Origin: CAVSCR01 sp963726575 | Lineage (GTDB): Bacteria > Actinomycetota > Actinomycetes > JAHEKZ01 | Reading direction: 5' to 3' | NCBI GenBank assembly: GCA_963726575.1 | Contig: CAVSCR010000007.1 | Coordinates: 682,001-746,000 of the forward strand | Length of the DNA: 64,000 bases | Shown here: piece after piece, positions 37,233-46,272 of the stretch | Layout: each line of letters begins with the position of its first letter | Position numbering within the stretch: the first letter of the stretch is position 1 | The notes under the pieces: model-generated | What the model was told of the DNA's origin: nothing | The model's input: only the letters and a program-made list of their open reading frames with translations | Databases searched by the model: none | Program-made: the position numbers and the translations under genes

Positions 37233-38813
37233 GTGCCACGTGGCGACGGTCGGCTCTCCCACGACCTCCTTCCCGGCGAAAAGGGTCCACAGGACGCCTG
37301 TGGCGTCTTCGGAGTCTGGGCTCCTGGCGAAGAAGTCTCCAAGCTCACCTACTTCGGCCTGTACGCGTTGCAGCATCGAGGCCAGGAGTCCGCCGGAATC
37401 GCGGTCAGCGACGGCAACCGGATCGTGGTCTACAAGGACATGGGCCTGGTCGCGCAGGTCTTCGACGAGTCGCACCTGACCGCGCTGCAGGGCCACGCCG
37501 CCATCGGCCACACGCGCTACTCGACCACCGGTTCCAGTGTCTGGGAGAACGCACAGCCCTCCTTCCGCTCCACCGCCACCGGACACGTTGCGCTGGCGCA
37601 CAACGGCAACCTCACCAACACCGGTGAGCTGTCCCTGATGGTGGAGGAGCAGCGGGAGAACCGCGGCGAGCTCGCCCTGGGCGGCACCGGCGTCGCGGGG
37701 GCGACCTCCGACACTGACCTGGTGACCGCCCTGCTTGCGGGCCACCCGGAGCGGTCCCTGGAAGAGGCGGCCATGTACGTGCTGCCGCAGCTGCGCGGAG
37801 CGTTCTGCTTCGTCTTCATGGACGAAGGCACCGTCTACGCGGCGCGCGACCCCCAGGGCATCCGTCCGCTGGTGCTCGGACGGCTCGAGCGCGGCTGGGT
37901 GGTGGCGTCGGAATCGGCCGCCCTGGACATCGTCGGAGCGTCGTACGTCCGCGAGATCGAACCGGGCGAGCTGGTGGCGATCGACGAGCACGGCCTGCGG
38001 AGCCGACGGTTCGCCGAGGCTCAGCCAAAGGGCTGCATCTTCGAGTACGTGTACCTCGCCCGCCCCGACACCAGCATCGCCGGACGCAGCGTCCACGAGG
38101 CGCGCGTCGAAGTGGGCCGTCGTCTGGCTCGCGAAGCGCCGGCCGATGCCGACCTGGTGATCCCGGTACCGGAGTCGGGAACGCCAGCCGCGATCGGGTA
38201 CGCGCAGGAGAGTGGTATTCCGTACGCGCAGGGCCTGGTCAAGAACGCCTACGTCGGGCGCACCTTCATCCAGCCGAGCCAGACGATCCGGCAGCTCGGG
38301 ATCCGGCTGAAGCTGAACCCATTGCGCGATGTCATCGCGGGCGCTCGGCTCGTCGTGGTCGACGACTCCATCGTGCGCGGCAACACCCAGCGCGCACTGG
38401 TACGGATGCTGCGCGAAGCCGGCGCCGCCGAGGTGCACGTGCGGATCTCGAGTCCCCCGGTCAAGTGGCCGTGTTTCTACGGCATCGACTTCGCCACCCG
38501 CGCCGAGCTGATCGCGAACGGGTTGAGCGTCGATGAGATTCGGCAGTCGATCGGCGCCGACTCACTGTCGTACATCACGCTTCCGGAGCTGATCGAGGCG
38601 ACGACGATCCCTGCGGAGCGGTTGTGCACGGCTTGCTTCACCGGCAACTACCCGATCGCGCTGCCCGATCCGGAGCAGCTGGGCAAACATCTGCTCGAGG
38701 GCTACGAGCGCACAGCCGTCAGCGCCGCACCGTCCACCGAGGACCTGCCCCTGGACGGCCGTCTCGGCCAGACCTTGGGGGCGGGCGCCGAAGACGCGCT
38801 GAGCCGACCGTGA
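37233..38813 (+). CDS. purF: Amidophosphoribosyltransferase
   Basis: PurF makes phosphoribosylamine from PRPP and glutamine, the first purine step. The 526-residue protein has an N-terminal propeptide of 22 residues before the nucleophile Cys23 in DACGVFGVW, the glutaminase landmarks HRGQESAGI and GHTRYSTTGSS, the PRPP motif VVVDDSIVRGNT, and cysteines of the iron-sulfur type (KGCIFEYVY, CTACFTGNY). It starts at a GTG nine bases after the formamidase-like gene. The stop overlaps purM. Confidence 0.96.
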   Translation: MPRGDGRLSHDLLPGEKGPQDACGVFGVWAPGEEVSKLTYFGLYALQHRGQESAGIAVSDGNRIVVYKDMGLVAQVFDESHLTALQGHAAIGHTRYSTTGSSVWENAQPSFRSTATGHVALAHNGNLTNTGELSLMVEEQRENRGELALGGTGVAGATSDTDLVTALLAGHPERSLEEAAMYVLPQLRGAFCFVFMDEGTVYAARDPQGIRPLVLGRLERGWVVASESAALDIVGASYVREIEPGELVAIDEHGLRSRRFAEAQPKGCIFEYVYLARPDTSIAGRSVHEARVEVGRRLAREAPADADLVIPVPESGTPAAIGYAQESGIPYAQGLVKNAYVGRTFIQPSQTIRQLGIRLKLNPLRDVIAGARLVVVDDSIVRGNTQRALVRMLREAGAAEVHVRISSPPVKWPCFYGIDFATRAELIANGLSVDEIRQSIGADSLSYITLPELIEATTIPAERLCTACFTGNYPIALPDPEQLGKHLLEGYERTAVSAAPSTEDLPLDGRLGQTLGAGAEDALSRP

Positions 38814-39883
38814 CCGGTGCCTCGTACGAGGCGGCGGGGGTCAGCATCGAAGCCGGTGACCGCGCCGTCGAACTGATGCGTGAGTCGGTGTTGCGGGCCC
38901 GACGCCCCGAGGTGGTTGGCGGGATCGGCGGATTCGCGGGGTTGTTCGACGCCTCAGCGCTGAAGGGCTACCTGCGGCCGCTGCTCGCCAGTGCCACCGA
39001 CGGCGTAGGCACCAAGGTCGACATCGCGCGCCGGATGGATGTGCACGACACGATCGGCATCGACCTGGTCGCGATGGTGCTCGACGACCTCGTGGTGTGC
39101 GGAGCCGAACCGCTGTTCATGACCGACTACATCGCCACCGGTCGCGTCGACCCACCGCGGATCGCGGCCATCGTCTCCGGGATCGCGGAGGGGTGTCGCC
39201 GTGCCGGCGCTGCCCTTGTGGGCGGCGAGACCGCAGAGCACCCGGGTTTGCTGGAGCCCGACGAGTACGACCTGGCCGGTGCGGGCACGGGCGTCGTCGA
39301 GTCCGACTCCTTGCTCGGCCCGCACCGCGTGCACGCGGGTGACGTCGTGATCGCCCTGGGCAGCAGCGGCCTGCACTCCAACGGGTACTCACTCGTGCGG
39401 CACGTGCTGCTCGATCGCGGCGGGTGGGCTCTCGACGCCGAGGTGCCGGAGCTCGGGCGCGCCTTGGGCGCGGAACTGCTCGAGCCGACGCGCATCTACG
39501 CCTTGGACTGCCTGAACCTGGCCGCGGACCCGGCTTGTGGGGTGCACGCGTTCGCGCATGTCACCGGCGGGGGACTGGCGGCCAACCTGGCCCGGGTGTT
39601 GCCGTCGGGCAGCCGTACCCGACTCGACCGGTCGACCTGGACGCCGCAACCGATCTTCGCGTTCGTCCAGGGCGTCGGGAAAGTGGAGACGTCGGAGCTG
39701 GAGCGGACGTTGAACCTGGGCGTCGGCATGGTGGCCGTCGTGGCGAGTGACGGCGCCGATGCCGCCATCACGCGACTCGGCCAGCGCGGGGTGCCCGCGT
39801 GGGTGTGCGGTGAGGTGCTCGAGGCGGGACCGGCCGGTGACGGCCCGGCGGCCGTGGTGGAACTGGTGGGCGACTACGCCTGA
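38810..39883 (+). CDS. purM: Phosphoribosylaminoimidazole synthetase (AIR synthetase)
   Basis: PurM closes FGAM to AIR with ATP. The 357-residue protein has the expected GGFAGLFD, SATDGVGTKVDIAR, DLVVCGAEPLFMTDYIA, GGETAEHPGL and VTGGGLAANLARVLP segments. The GTG overlaps the purF stop by four bases, giving the standard actinobacterial purF-purM pair. The DUF3073 gene overlaps its end from the other strand by ten bases. Confidence 0.96.
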   Translation: MTGASYEAAGVSIEAGDRAVELMRESVLRARRPEVVGGIGGFAGLFDASALKGYLRPLLASATDGVGTKVDIARRMDVHDTIGIDLVAMVLDDLVVCGAEPLFMTDYIATGRVDPPRIAAIVSGIAEGCRRAGAALVGGETAEHPGLLEPDEYDLAGAGTGVVESDSLLGPHRVHAGDVVIALGSSGLHSNGYSLVRHVLLDRGGWALDAEVPELGRALGAELLEPTRIYALDCLNLAADPACGVHAFAHVTGGGLAANLARVLPSGSRTRLDRSTWTPQPIFAFVQGVGKVETSELERTLNLGVGMVAVVASDGADAAITRLGQRGVPAWVCGEVLEAGPAGDGPAAVVELVGDYA

Positions 39884-40062
39884 CGCCGTCCGCGGTCGTC
39901 GTCGGAGTAGCGCTCGTCGTCGTCGGTGTCCTGGTCGTCGCTGTCCTCCGACGCGCCCGTCCCCAGTTCGGCGGTGAGCGCGTCGACATCGAGGTCGCCA
40001 GTTGCGTACTTCAACTGACGGGCGACCTTGGTCTGCTTGGCCTTAGCCCGGCCGCGACCCAT
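39874..40062 (-). CDS. DUF3073 family protein
   Basis: A 62-residue protein starting MGRGRAKAKQTKVARQLKYA with an acidic Asp/Glu/Ser-rich tail. This is the small actinobacterial family DUF3073, of unknown function, normally found beside purM. The basic head and acidic tail suggest nucleic-acid or ribosome association, but nothing is known. The ATG at 40062 matches the family start. Confidence 0.88.
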   Translation of the reverse strand: MGRGRAKAKQTKVARQLKYATGDLDVDALTAELGTGASEDSDDQDTDDDERYSDDDRGRRQA

Positions 40063-40235
40063 GGGCGGGACCCCCTCTGCGGGGCCGTGCCCCACGAACG
40101 GTTCTCACACACTCGACCGCGTCGCGGACTCGCTCCTGCGACGCCACTCCAGGGTAAGGGATAACCCGACCGGTTGGGGAGGTGGCCCGGCCAGCCAACG
40201 GCCGGCAGGCGCCAGTCCCGGTGGGATGACCCCCT

Positions 40236-40308
40236 CGAAACCTCCAAACCCGGCCGACAACGAGTCAGAACCTTCACTCTTTTGGAAGCGTCGACTCGTT
40301 GCTTCCAA
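40236..40308. repeat. Intergenic repeat family 2, copy 2
   Basis: A ~73-base match to 19085-19155, ending in a TTGGAAGC/GCTTCCAA hairpin. It lies between the DUF3073 gene and the amino-acid dehydrogenase gene. The minus-strand dehydrogenase frame runs into it and takes its TGA (40274-40276) from inside it. The rest of 40063-40235 shows no gene. Confidence 0.85.
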
Positions 40309-41365
40309 ACGAAGGGGGGCCGATCGCCCGGGCCTGCTCGATGCGCTGCTCCGCCAGGCGCTCGGCCGCGGCGAAGGGTTGGATCCCCTCGGCGTCGGCC
40401 AACTGGAGCAGGCGGGAGGTGGTGTCGAAGATCTCGTCGGCCCTGGCCCTCGCCCGCTCGAACGAGAAGCCCTGCAGCTCATCGGCCACCTGGATCACCC
40501 CACCGGCGTTGACGCAGAAGTCCGGCGCGTAGAGCACCCCCCGCTGGGCCAGGATCCGGCCGGCATCGGGGTCGGCCAGCTGGTTGTTGGCCCCACCGCA
40601 GATGATCGCGGCGTCCACGGTGGCCGCCACCTGGTCGGTGATCGCGCCGCCGAGGGCGTTGGGCGAGAACACGTCGAGACGCTGGCTGAGCAGCGCCTCG
40701 GTGCTCATCGCCACCTCGACCTCGGGGTGGTCGGCCACCACCTTGGCCAGCACATCGGGATCCACGTCGGTCACCACCGCCTGCGCGCCGTCGGCGCACA
40801 GCGAGTCCACCAGGCGGTGACCCACCTTCCCCAGCCCGCTCACGCCGACCCGACGACCGGCCAACGTCGGCTCGCCCCAGCGGTGCTGGGCGCACGCCGT
40901 CATGGCGACGAAGACGCCGTGCGCGGTGAGGATCGAGGAGTCGCCGGCCCCCCCGAGCTCGGGTGAGCGACCCGTGACGAACCGGCACTGGCTGGCCATC
41001 TCGTCCAGGTCCGCCACGTAGGTCCCCACGTCGCCTGCGGTGATGTAACGACCGCCCAGTGACTCCAGGAACCGGCCGTAGGCGCGCAGCAGTGCTGGGC
41101 TCTTGTCCACCTGTGGGTCGCCGATGATCACGGCCTTGCCACCGCCCAGGTCGAGCCCGGCCAGCGCGTTCTTGTACGTCATGGCGCGGGACAGGTGCAG
41201 CACGTCGACCAGCGCCGTCGTCTCGTCCGGATAGGGGTAGAACCGGGTTCCGCCCAGCGCCGGGCCCAGCACGGTGGAGTGGATCGCGACGATGGCCCGC
41301 AGGCCGGTGGCCGGGTCGCTGCCGTACACGACCTCCTCATGGCCGTCGAACTGGTCGAACACCAT
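40274..41365 (-). CDS. Leucine/valine dehydrogenase (Glu/Leu/Phe/Val dehydrogenase family)
   Basis: A 363-residue NAD-dependent oxidoreductase that deaminates branched-chain amino acids. Features are LGGTRFYPYP, the catalytic lysine in DLGGGKAVIIGD, TAGDVGT, the Rossmann motif VSGLGKVG, and ICGGANNQLA. In actinobacteria the neighbour of BldC is usually called valine dehydrogenase (vdh), providing 2-oxoacids for catabolism or antibiotic precursors. The last ~14 codons (SFGSNESTLPKE and just before) are encoded by repeat family 2, so the native C-terminus has been replaced or extended. Confidence 0.88.
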   Translation of the reverse strand: MVFDQFDGHEEVVYGSDPATGLRAIVAIHSTVLGPALGGTRFYPYPDETTALVDVLHLSRAMTYKNALAGLDLGGGKAVIIGDPQVDKSPALLRAYGRFLESLGGRYITAGDVGTYVADLDEMASQCRFVTGRSPELGGAGDSSILTAHGVFVAMTACAQHRWGEPTLAGRRVGVSGLGKVGHRLVDSLCADGAQAVVTDVDPDVLAKVVADHPEVEVAMSTEALLSQRLDVFSPNALGGAITDQVAATVDAAIICGGANNQLADPDAGRILAQRGVLYAPDFCVNAGGVIQVADELQGFSFERARARADEIFDTTSRLLQLADAEGIQPFAAAERLAEQRIEQARAIGPPSFGSNESTLPKE

Positions 41366-41510
41366 GCCCTGACCCTAGGGGTCGAACATTTCGGCGCCAC
41401 CAATTCCGACATCTCAGGCGCACGAGCCCGCTGGGGCCAATAGCCTGCCAGGTCGTGGGGCTGGCCTATCCCGGCCCGAGCCACGACGTTGCAGGGCTGG
41501 AGGCGCAGAC

Positions 41511-41804
41511 ATGACCGGTCGGACACCCGACGCCGAACCGCTCCTCACCCCCTCGGAGGTCGCCACGTTGTTCCGGGTCGACCCCAAGACGGTCACCCGT
41601 TGGGCCAAGGCCGGCAAGCTCAGCTCGATCCGCACCCTCGGCGGGCACCGCCGCTACCGCGAGTCCGAGGTCCGCGCCCTGCTCGCCGGGCGCGGCGTCG
41701 AGCCGCCGGTCACCCGCCCGACCCCGCTGCCCGGTCAACTGCCGGGCCCGCTGCCCGGGCCCCTGCCGGGCCAGCTTCCCGGCTCGGTCCCCGGCGGCCT
41801 GTGA
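41511..41804 (+). CDS. bldC: BldC-type MerR-like transcriptional regulator with Pro-rich tail
   Basis: BldC is a small DNA-binding protein that times development in Streptomyces and is conserved widely in actinobacteria. The helix-turn-helix core (LLTPSEVATLFRVDPKTVTR then KLSSIRTLGGHRRYRESEVRALL) at residues 10-62 is clear. BldC is normally about 68 residues; this one has 97, with a C-terminal tail of near-identical PLPGQ/PLPGP units from about residue 71. It is divergent from the dehydrogenase gene with 145 bases between, which contain no obvious operator. Confidence 0.88.
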   Translation: MTGRTPDAEPLLTPSEVATLFRVDPKTVTRWAKAGKLSSIRTLGGHRRYRESEVRALLAGRGVEPPVTRPTPLPGQLPGPLPGPLPGQLPGSVPGGL

Positions 41805-41949
41805 CCCGGGTCACCTCCTAGGCCCGACCGGCCGGGCTGACCAGCCGGTTTGCGAAATCCGTTGTTCATTTCCGTACGCTCGTCCACGCTTCCGCCGCAG
41901 GCGGGGGTACCTGGATGGGACGCCGAATCCTGCCCCTCATCCGGGGAAC

Positions 41950-42090
41950 GCGAAGCACACCCGCGCGGGCAGGAGTGGGGGAACCACCTTCGGGCGGCCA
42001 GCCAGGCCGTCCTCGGGGTTCAGTCGCTGACCAGCGACCGGGCACCTCTCGCCCGAACCCGACAGCTCACCTCGCAGGCGTGGGAGAGGC
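41950..42090 (+). promoter_or_regulatory. ydaO/yuaA-type c-di-AMP riboswitch
   Basis: The leader of the NlpC/P60 gene carries the conserved riboswitch blocks in the right order: GGGGGAACCA at 41977-41986, a GGGGTT-CAGTC block near 42015-42025 (consensus GGGGTGAATC), and CCCGAACCCGACAGCTCACC followed by TCGCAGGC at 42052-42079. A pseudosymmetric stem region lies between. In actinobacteria this class controls resuscitation factors and NlpC/P60 cell-wall hydrolases and turns them off when c-di-AMP is high. The edges are approximate. Confidence 0.85.
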
Positions 42091-42093
42091 AAC

Positions 42094-42829
42094 ATGACGC
42101 GCACCCGCCTGCGCCAGTTCACGCTGGGCGCTTTCGTCTCCACGGCCACCGTTGTGGCCGTGACCCTTGGGCTCTCGCTGAGCTCGTCGGCCCAGGCCGC
42201 CAGCCCCCACACGGCCCTGGTCCGAGCCAGCGCCACCCGCGCCGCCGCGCCAGGTCTCCCTGCGCTCGCCCCCGGGCAGGCAAGTTGGCGGATCCGGGTG
42301 GTCAAGCAGATCTTGCACGTGCCCTCGCGCTCCGACGTCTACGGATTGCGTCTGCGCCCCCACGTGGTGCGGTTCAAGCGGGCCCACCACCTCGCGCCGA
42401 CGGCGACTATCGGTCTCGTCGCGTGGCACCGACTGAAGTACCGGCAGGGCGTCGAGCGGATCGTGCACAAGCGTCACGCGATCATCCGCGTGGCCCACGC
42501 CCACGTCGGTGACCCCTACGTCTACGGCGCAGCGGGACCGCACGCATTCGACTGTTCCGGCTATGTGCAGTACGTCTACCGGCACGCGACCGGTCGGGTC
42601 CTTCCCCGCGTCGGCTCGGCGCAGTTCGCGGTCGGCCGCCCGGAGTCCGCGCAGCGCAGCCCGTCCGGGCGACCTCGTCGCGTTCTTCTCCGGCGGCTAC
42701 ATCTACCACGTGGCGATCTACGCGGGGCACGGCATGATCTACCACGCGCCGCACACCGGCACCGTGGTGCACCGGCAGGCGATCTTCTCGGGCAACGTGC
42801 GGTTCGCCCGGCTGCTGCCGCGTCCCTGA
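42094..42829 (+). pseudogene. Secreted NlpC/P60 cell-wall endopeptidase, frameshifted
   Basis: A peptidoglycan hydrolase. The N-terminus has a signal peptide (RQFTLGAFVSTATVVAVTLG, cleavage near AQAA), then a short LysM-like or linker region, and the NlpC/P60 domain with the nucleophile cysteine in HAFDCSGYVQYVYR. Between about 42622 and 42662 the frame changes. The rest (RPGDLVAFFSGGY, the catalytic histidine in YHVAIYAGHGMIYHAP, FARLLPRP) is read in a different frame, ending 42829. Without a one-base change the product would be a 274-residue protein with a nonsense C-terminus and no catalytic histidine. A sequencing error is likely; the riboswitch leader is intact. Confidence 0.85.
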
Positions 42830-42861
42830 TCCGAGCGCTACTCCCTGACGGGCCTGATCGA

Positions 42862-43701
42862 TCAGGCCTTGTCGGGGTGTTGCACCTCGGTGTCCAGTGC
42901 CCCTTGAGCCGCCCCTGATCCGGCGCGGCCACCGCCGGCGCCCCGCAGGAGGTACGCCGTCCCGACCGCAAGGGCGGCGCCGACGATCGGCCCGACCACG
43001 TAGACCCAGTACGACGTGAAGTCGGCTCCGACCGCGTCGGGGCCGAACGTGCGCGCGGGATTCATCGAGGTCCCGGAGATCGGGCTGCCCCACATGCCGG
43101 CCAAAGCGATGTAGCTACCCACGCCGATGGCGCCGAACACGCCGAGGTTCTGGGCACCAGAGGCGGTTCCCAGGATCACGCTGACGAGGCCGAACGTGAG
43201 CACGACTTCCATGATCGCGGCGCTGGTCGCGGAGTACCCGGCCGCGGGGTAGTTCGACCCGTTCGTTGCCGACACGTTGACGACCGCCTGCAGGAACCAC
43301 GCGGCGAGGGCCGCGCCGATCAGCTGGACCACGACGTAGCCGGGTACGCGTCGCCACGGGAAGTCGCCGCGCAGTGAGAACGCGATGCTGACGGCGGGGT
43401 TCAGGTGGGCACCGGAGACCTTGCCCATGAACAAGATGATGGCGGCCACCATCAGGCCCGGCGCGACGACTGCGGCGGTGCGACTGATGGTGTGCGGGAA
43501 AGCCGCACCCATCATTCCGCCGCCGGCGGCGACGAGCACCAGGAAGAAGGTTCCGAGCAGCTCGGAGAAGAGTCGGCGCCATTCCTGAGACCCGTCCTGG
43601 AAGTCCAGGATCGCCTGACCGACCTTCGCGGCTTCGGACTCGATGAGGCCGCGTGCCTCGGTCTGTGCCGGGGTTGCTGAGGACGATGTTGCGTCGGTCA
43701 C
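42862..43701 (-). CDS. Aquaporin / major intrinsic protein
   Basis: A 279-residue MIP-family channel for water or small neutral solutes. It has six transmembrane segments and both channel motifs, GAHLNPAVS and GTSMNPART. An extra N-terminal cytosolic extension of about 60 residues precedes the first helix. The GTG at 43701 follows AAGGAG and is preferred to the in-frame upstream ATG. It is divergent from the glutamate decarboxylase gene. Residues of the selectivity filter cannot be assigned with certainty, so water versus glycerol is open. Confidence 0.9.
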   Translation of the reverse strand: MTDATSSSATPAQTEARGLIESEAAKVGQAILDFQDGSQEWRRLFSELLGTFFLVLVAAGGGMMGAAFPHTISRTAAVVAPGLMVAAIILFMGKVSGAHLNPAVSIAFSLRGDFPWRRVPGYVVVQLIGAALAAWFLQAVVNVSATNGSNYPAAGYSATSAAIMEVVLTFGLVSVILGTASGAQNLGVFGAIGVGSYIALAGMWGSPISGTSMNPARTFGPDAVGADFTSYWVYVVGPIVGAALAVGTAYLLRGAGGGRAGSGAAQGALDTEVQHPDKA

Positions 43702-43857
43702 GACCAGCTCCTTAGGTGTCGCCCCCGTGAATTTCACCGTAGCGGAAGGGGGACCGTTCTCGTGGCTTGATCAAAGTCTCCCGCGCGCGCTTGTGCGTCA
43801 CGGCCGATCCCGATTGGCTGGTCGTCGCCTCCCGTCCCACCCACCTCCGGAGTCCCG

Positions 43858-45252
43858 ATGCCCGCTCGACCGCTGAAGCACGAGGACCAGTCCGACTCCC
43901 TCGAGCTCAACCCGATGTTCGTCCTACCCGGTGGGGAGCGGATCCCGCGGTTCCGGTTGAACGAGCGCGAGATGCTGCCGGACTCGGCGTACCAGATCGT
44001 GCACGACGAGGCGATGCTCGACGGCAACGCTCGCCTGAACCTGGCGACGTTCGTCGGCACCTGGATGGAGCCCCAGGCCGAGCAGCTGTACCGCGAGACG
44101 TTCGACAAGAACATGATCGACAAGGACGAGTACCCGCAGACCGCTGCCATCGAGGACCGTTGCTGGCGGATCCTGGCCGACCTGTGGGGCGGAGACCCCC
44201 ACCGCGCCGTCGGCACCTCCACGATCGGGTCGTCTGAGGCGTGCATGCTGGCCGGGCTGGCGTTCAAGCGTCGGTGGCAGCACGCGCGCAGGGCCGCGGG
44301 CAAGCCCACCGACTCCCCCAACCTGGTCATGAGCTCGGCGGTTCAGGTGGTGTGGGAGAAGTTCGCCAACTACTGGGACGTCGAGCCCCGGTACGTACCG
44401 GTGAGTGCGGAGCACCCGACGTTCGACGGGTACGACCTCGCGAAGTACGTCGACGAGAACACGATCGGCGTCGTCGCCGTCCTCGGGGTCACCTACACCG
44501 GCAGCTACGAGCCGGTCGCGCAGATCGCGGCAGCACTCGACCAGATCCAGAAGGACACCGGGGTCGACGTCCCGATCCACGTGGACGGCGCATCGGGCGC
44601 CATGGTGGCGCCGTTCCTGCAGCCCGACCTGCAGTGGGACTTCCGCGTCGACCGGGTGCACTCGATCAGCACGTCAGGGCACAAGTACGGACTGGTGTAC
44701 CCCGGGCTCGGATGGGTCGTCTGGGGCAAGCGCGACTACCTGCCCGATGACCTGGTGTTCGACGTCACCTACCTCGGTGGCGACATGCCCACGCTGGCGC
44801 TGAACTTCTCGCGGCCGGGTGCGCAGGTGCTGCTGCAGTACTACAACTTCCTGCGACTGGGGCGCGACGGCTACACCAAGGTGCAAAAGGCGTGCCAGGA
44901 CGTCGCGCTGCACCTGTCCTCAGCCATCGGTGACATGGAGCCGTTCGAGCTGTACTCGGACGGCAGCGACATCCCCGTCTTCGCGTGGTTGCAGAAACCC
45001 GACTACAACCCGAACTGGGACCTCTACGACCTGGGCAACAAGCTGCGCGAGGACGGTTGGCTCGTGCCGGCGTACCCGATGCCGGAGGCACTCACGAACC
45101 TGACGGTGCAGCGGATCGTGGTGCGCAACGGCGTCTCCCGCGACCTGGCCGACCTACTTCTCGGTGCGATCAAGGATGGCGTGCAGTTCCTGGACTCCCT
45201 CGACGGGCCGATGCCCAAGACGGCACGGCGCGGAGCCGGCTTCCACCACTGA
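43858..45252 (+). CDS. gadB: Glutamate decarboxylase
   Basis: GadB decarboxylates glutamate to GABA and uses a proton, giving acid resistance or a GABA shunt. The 464-residue PLP protein shows the family landmarks NLATFVGTWMEPQAE, GTSTIGSSEACMLAGLAFKRRWQ, HVDGASGAMVAPF and the Schiff-base lysine Lys276 in STSGHKYGLVYPG. The C-terminus ends in a histidine pair (GAGFHH), as in enzymes with pH-dependent closure. No glutamate/GABA antiporter is adjacent. The next gene follows four bases after its stop. Confidence 0.94.
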   Translation: MPARPLKHEDQSDSLELNPMFVLPGGERIPRFRLNEREMLPDSAYQIVHDEAMLDGNARLNLATFVGTWMEPQAEQLYRETFDKNMIDKDEYPQTAAIEDRCWRILADLWGGDPHRAVGTSTIGSSEACMLAGLAFKRRWQHARRAAGKPTDSPNLVMSSAVQVVWEKFANYWDVEPRYVPVSAEHPTFDGYDLAKYVDENTIGVVAVLGVTYTGSYEPVAQIAAALDQIQKDTGVDVPIHVDGASGAMVAPFLQPDLQWDFRVDRVHSISTSGHKYGLVYPGLGWVVWGKRDYLPDDLVFDVTYLGGDMPTLALNFSRPGAQVLLQYYNFLRLGRDGYTKVQKACQDVALHLSSAIGDMEPFELYSDGSDIPVFAWLQKPDYNPNWDLYDLGNKLREDGWLVPAYPMPEALTNLTVQRIVVRNGVSRDLADLLLGAIKDGVQFLDSLDGPMPKTARRGAGFHH

Positions 45253-45256
45253 CCCG

Positions 45257-46069
45257 GTGTCGTTGGAGCGATGGGAGACCGCCGAGCGGGCTGCGGTTCG
45301 GCTTCGCTTCGATGACGACGCCGATGCCTACGACCGCACCCGTCCGGTCGCGCCGGATGCCGTCTTCGACGACGTCATGCGACTCGCTGAACTGAGTCCG
45401 GGTTCATCGGTCGTGGAGATCGGCCCCGGCACTGGTCAGGCGACGCGGCGTCTGGCGCAGCGTCATGTGCAGGTGCGGGCTCTCGAGATCGGGTCCCGAC
45501 TCGCTGCGCGGACCCGCCAGAACCTGGCCGGCCTCTCCGACGTCACGGTCGAGCACACCTCGTTCGAGGCGTGGGACCCCGGGGCAGAGACCTTCGATGC
45601 AGTACTCGCCTGCAACGCCTTCCACTGGGTCGACCCTGACGTTCGCTTCGTCAAGGCGGCGGCCGTGCTGAAGCCGAGCGGACATCTGGTTGTGCTCAGC
45701 ACGCCGGTCGTCATTCCGCAAGACGCCCACCGGTTCTGGTGGGACGTGCAGGACGACTGGGCTGCTGTGGGCGTCGACCGCGAAGACCCCGCCACCAAAC
45801 GACCCGACCTGGTGGGGGGCTACGCATCGGCGATCGACCCGGCCGGCCGCTTTACCGACCCGGTGGTTGTTCGCCGCGAGTTCGACGTCACACTCACCGC
45901 GGAGGAATACGCGACGAACCTCACCACCCAGTCAGGTGTGAAGGAGCTGTCCCACGATGCACGGGAGCAACTGCGGGTGCGGGTCCAGCGTCGTGTCGAG
46001 GCTCAAGGCGGAACGCTGACCGTGCACCACCTGGCCGTGCTAGCGGTCGCGCAGCGCGCGGCGTCGTGA
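45257..46069 (+). CDS. Class I SAM-dependent methyltransferase
   Basis: A 270-residue methyltransferase with motif I VVEIGPGTGQATRRLA, an acidic residue at the end of strand 2 (ALEIG), and ACNAFHWVDPDVRFVKAAAVLKPSGHLVV as motifs II-III. The FHWVD string is typical of methyltransferase_11 and trans-aconitate-like enzymes. The substrate is unknown. It starts at a GTG four bases after gadB, so it is co-transcribed, although no functional link is evident. Confidence 0.82.
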   Translation: MSLERWETAERAAVRLRFDDDADAYDRTRPVAPDAVFDDVMRLAELSPGSSVVEIGPGTGQATRRLAQRHVQVRALEIGSRLAARTRQNLAGLSDVTVEHTSFEAWDPGAETFDAVLACNAFHWVDPDVRFVKAAAVLKPSGHLVVLSTPVVIPQDAHRFWWDVQDDWAAVGVDREDPATKRPDLVGGYASAIDPAGRFTDPVVVRREFDVTLTAEEYATNLTTQSGVKELSHDAREQLRVRVQRRVEAQGGTLTVHHLAVLAVAQRAAS

Positions 46070-46098
46070 CACGGATGCACGACCGTACGGGTGTTGAG

Positions 46099-46172
46099 TG
46101 GGCAGGGGCGGGGTCGAACCGCCGACCTTCCGGTTTTCAGCCGGACGCTCGTACCAACTGAGCTACCTGCCC
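46099..46172 (-). tRNA. tRNA-Phe (GAA)
   Basis: The minus strand folds as a full cloverleaf with acceptor GGGCAGG/CCTGCCC, anticodon GAA in CTGAAAA, and the TTCGACC T-loop. The discriminator is A and no CCA is encoded. It points the same way as tRNA-Asp and tRNA-Glu 3.5 kb away. Confidence 0.96.
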
Positions 46173-46272
46173 TCGTCGAGGCTCGGCCAGCCTACCGGAG
46201 ATGTGCCGGACACCGGCCGGTGGATTCTGACGCCGACCGGCCGCAGCAGGGGAGGCTCCCTACACTCGGTGC

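Noticed and set aside
41700..41800. Repeats in the bldC tail as a CRISPR-like array
   Set aside because: They are short, in-frame coding repeats without spacers. No CRISPR array was seen anywhere in the window.
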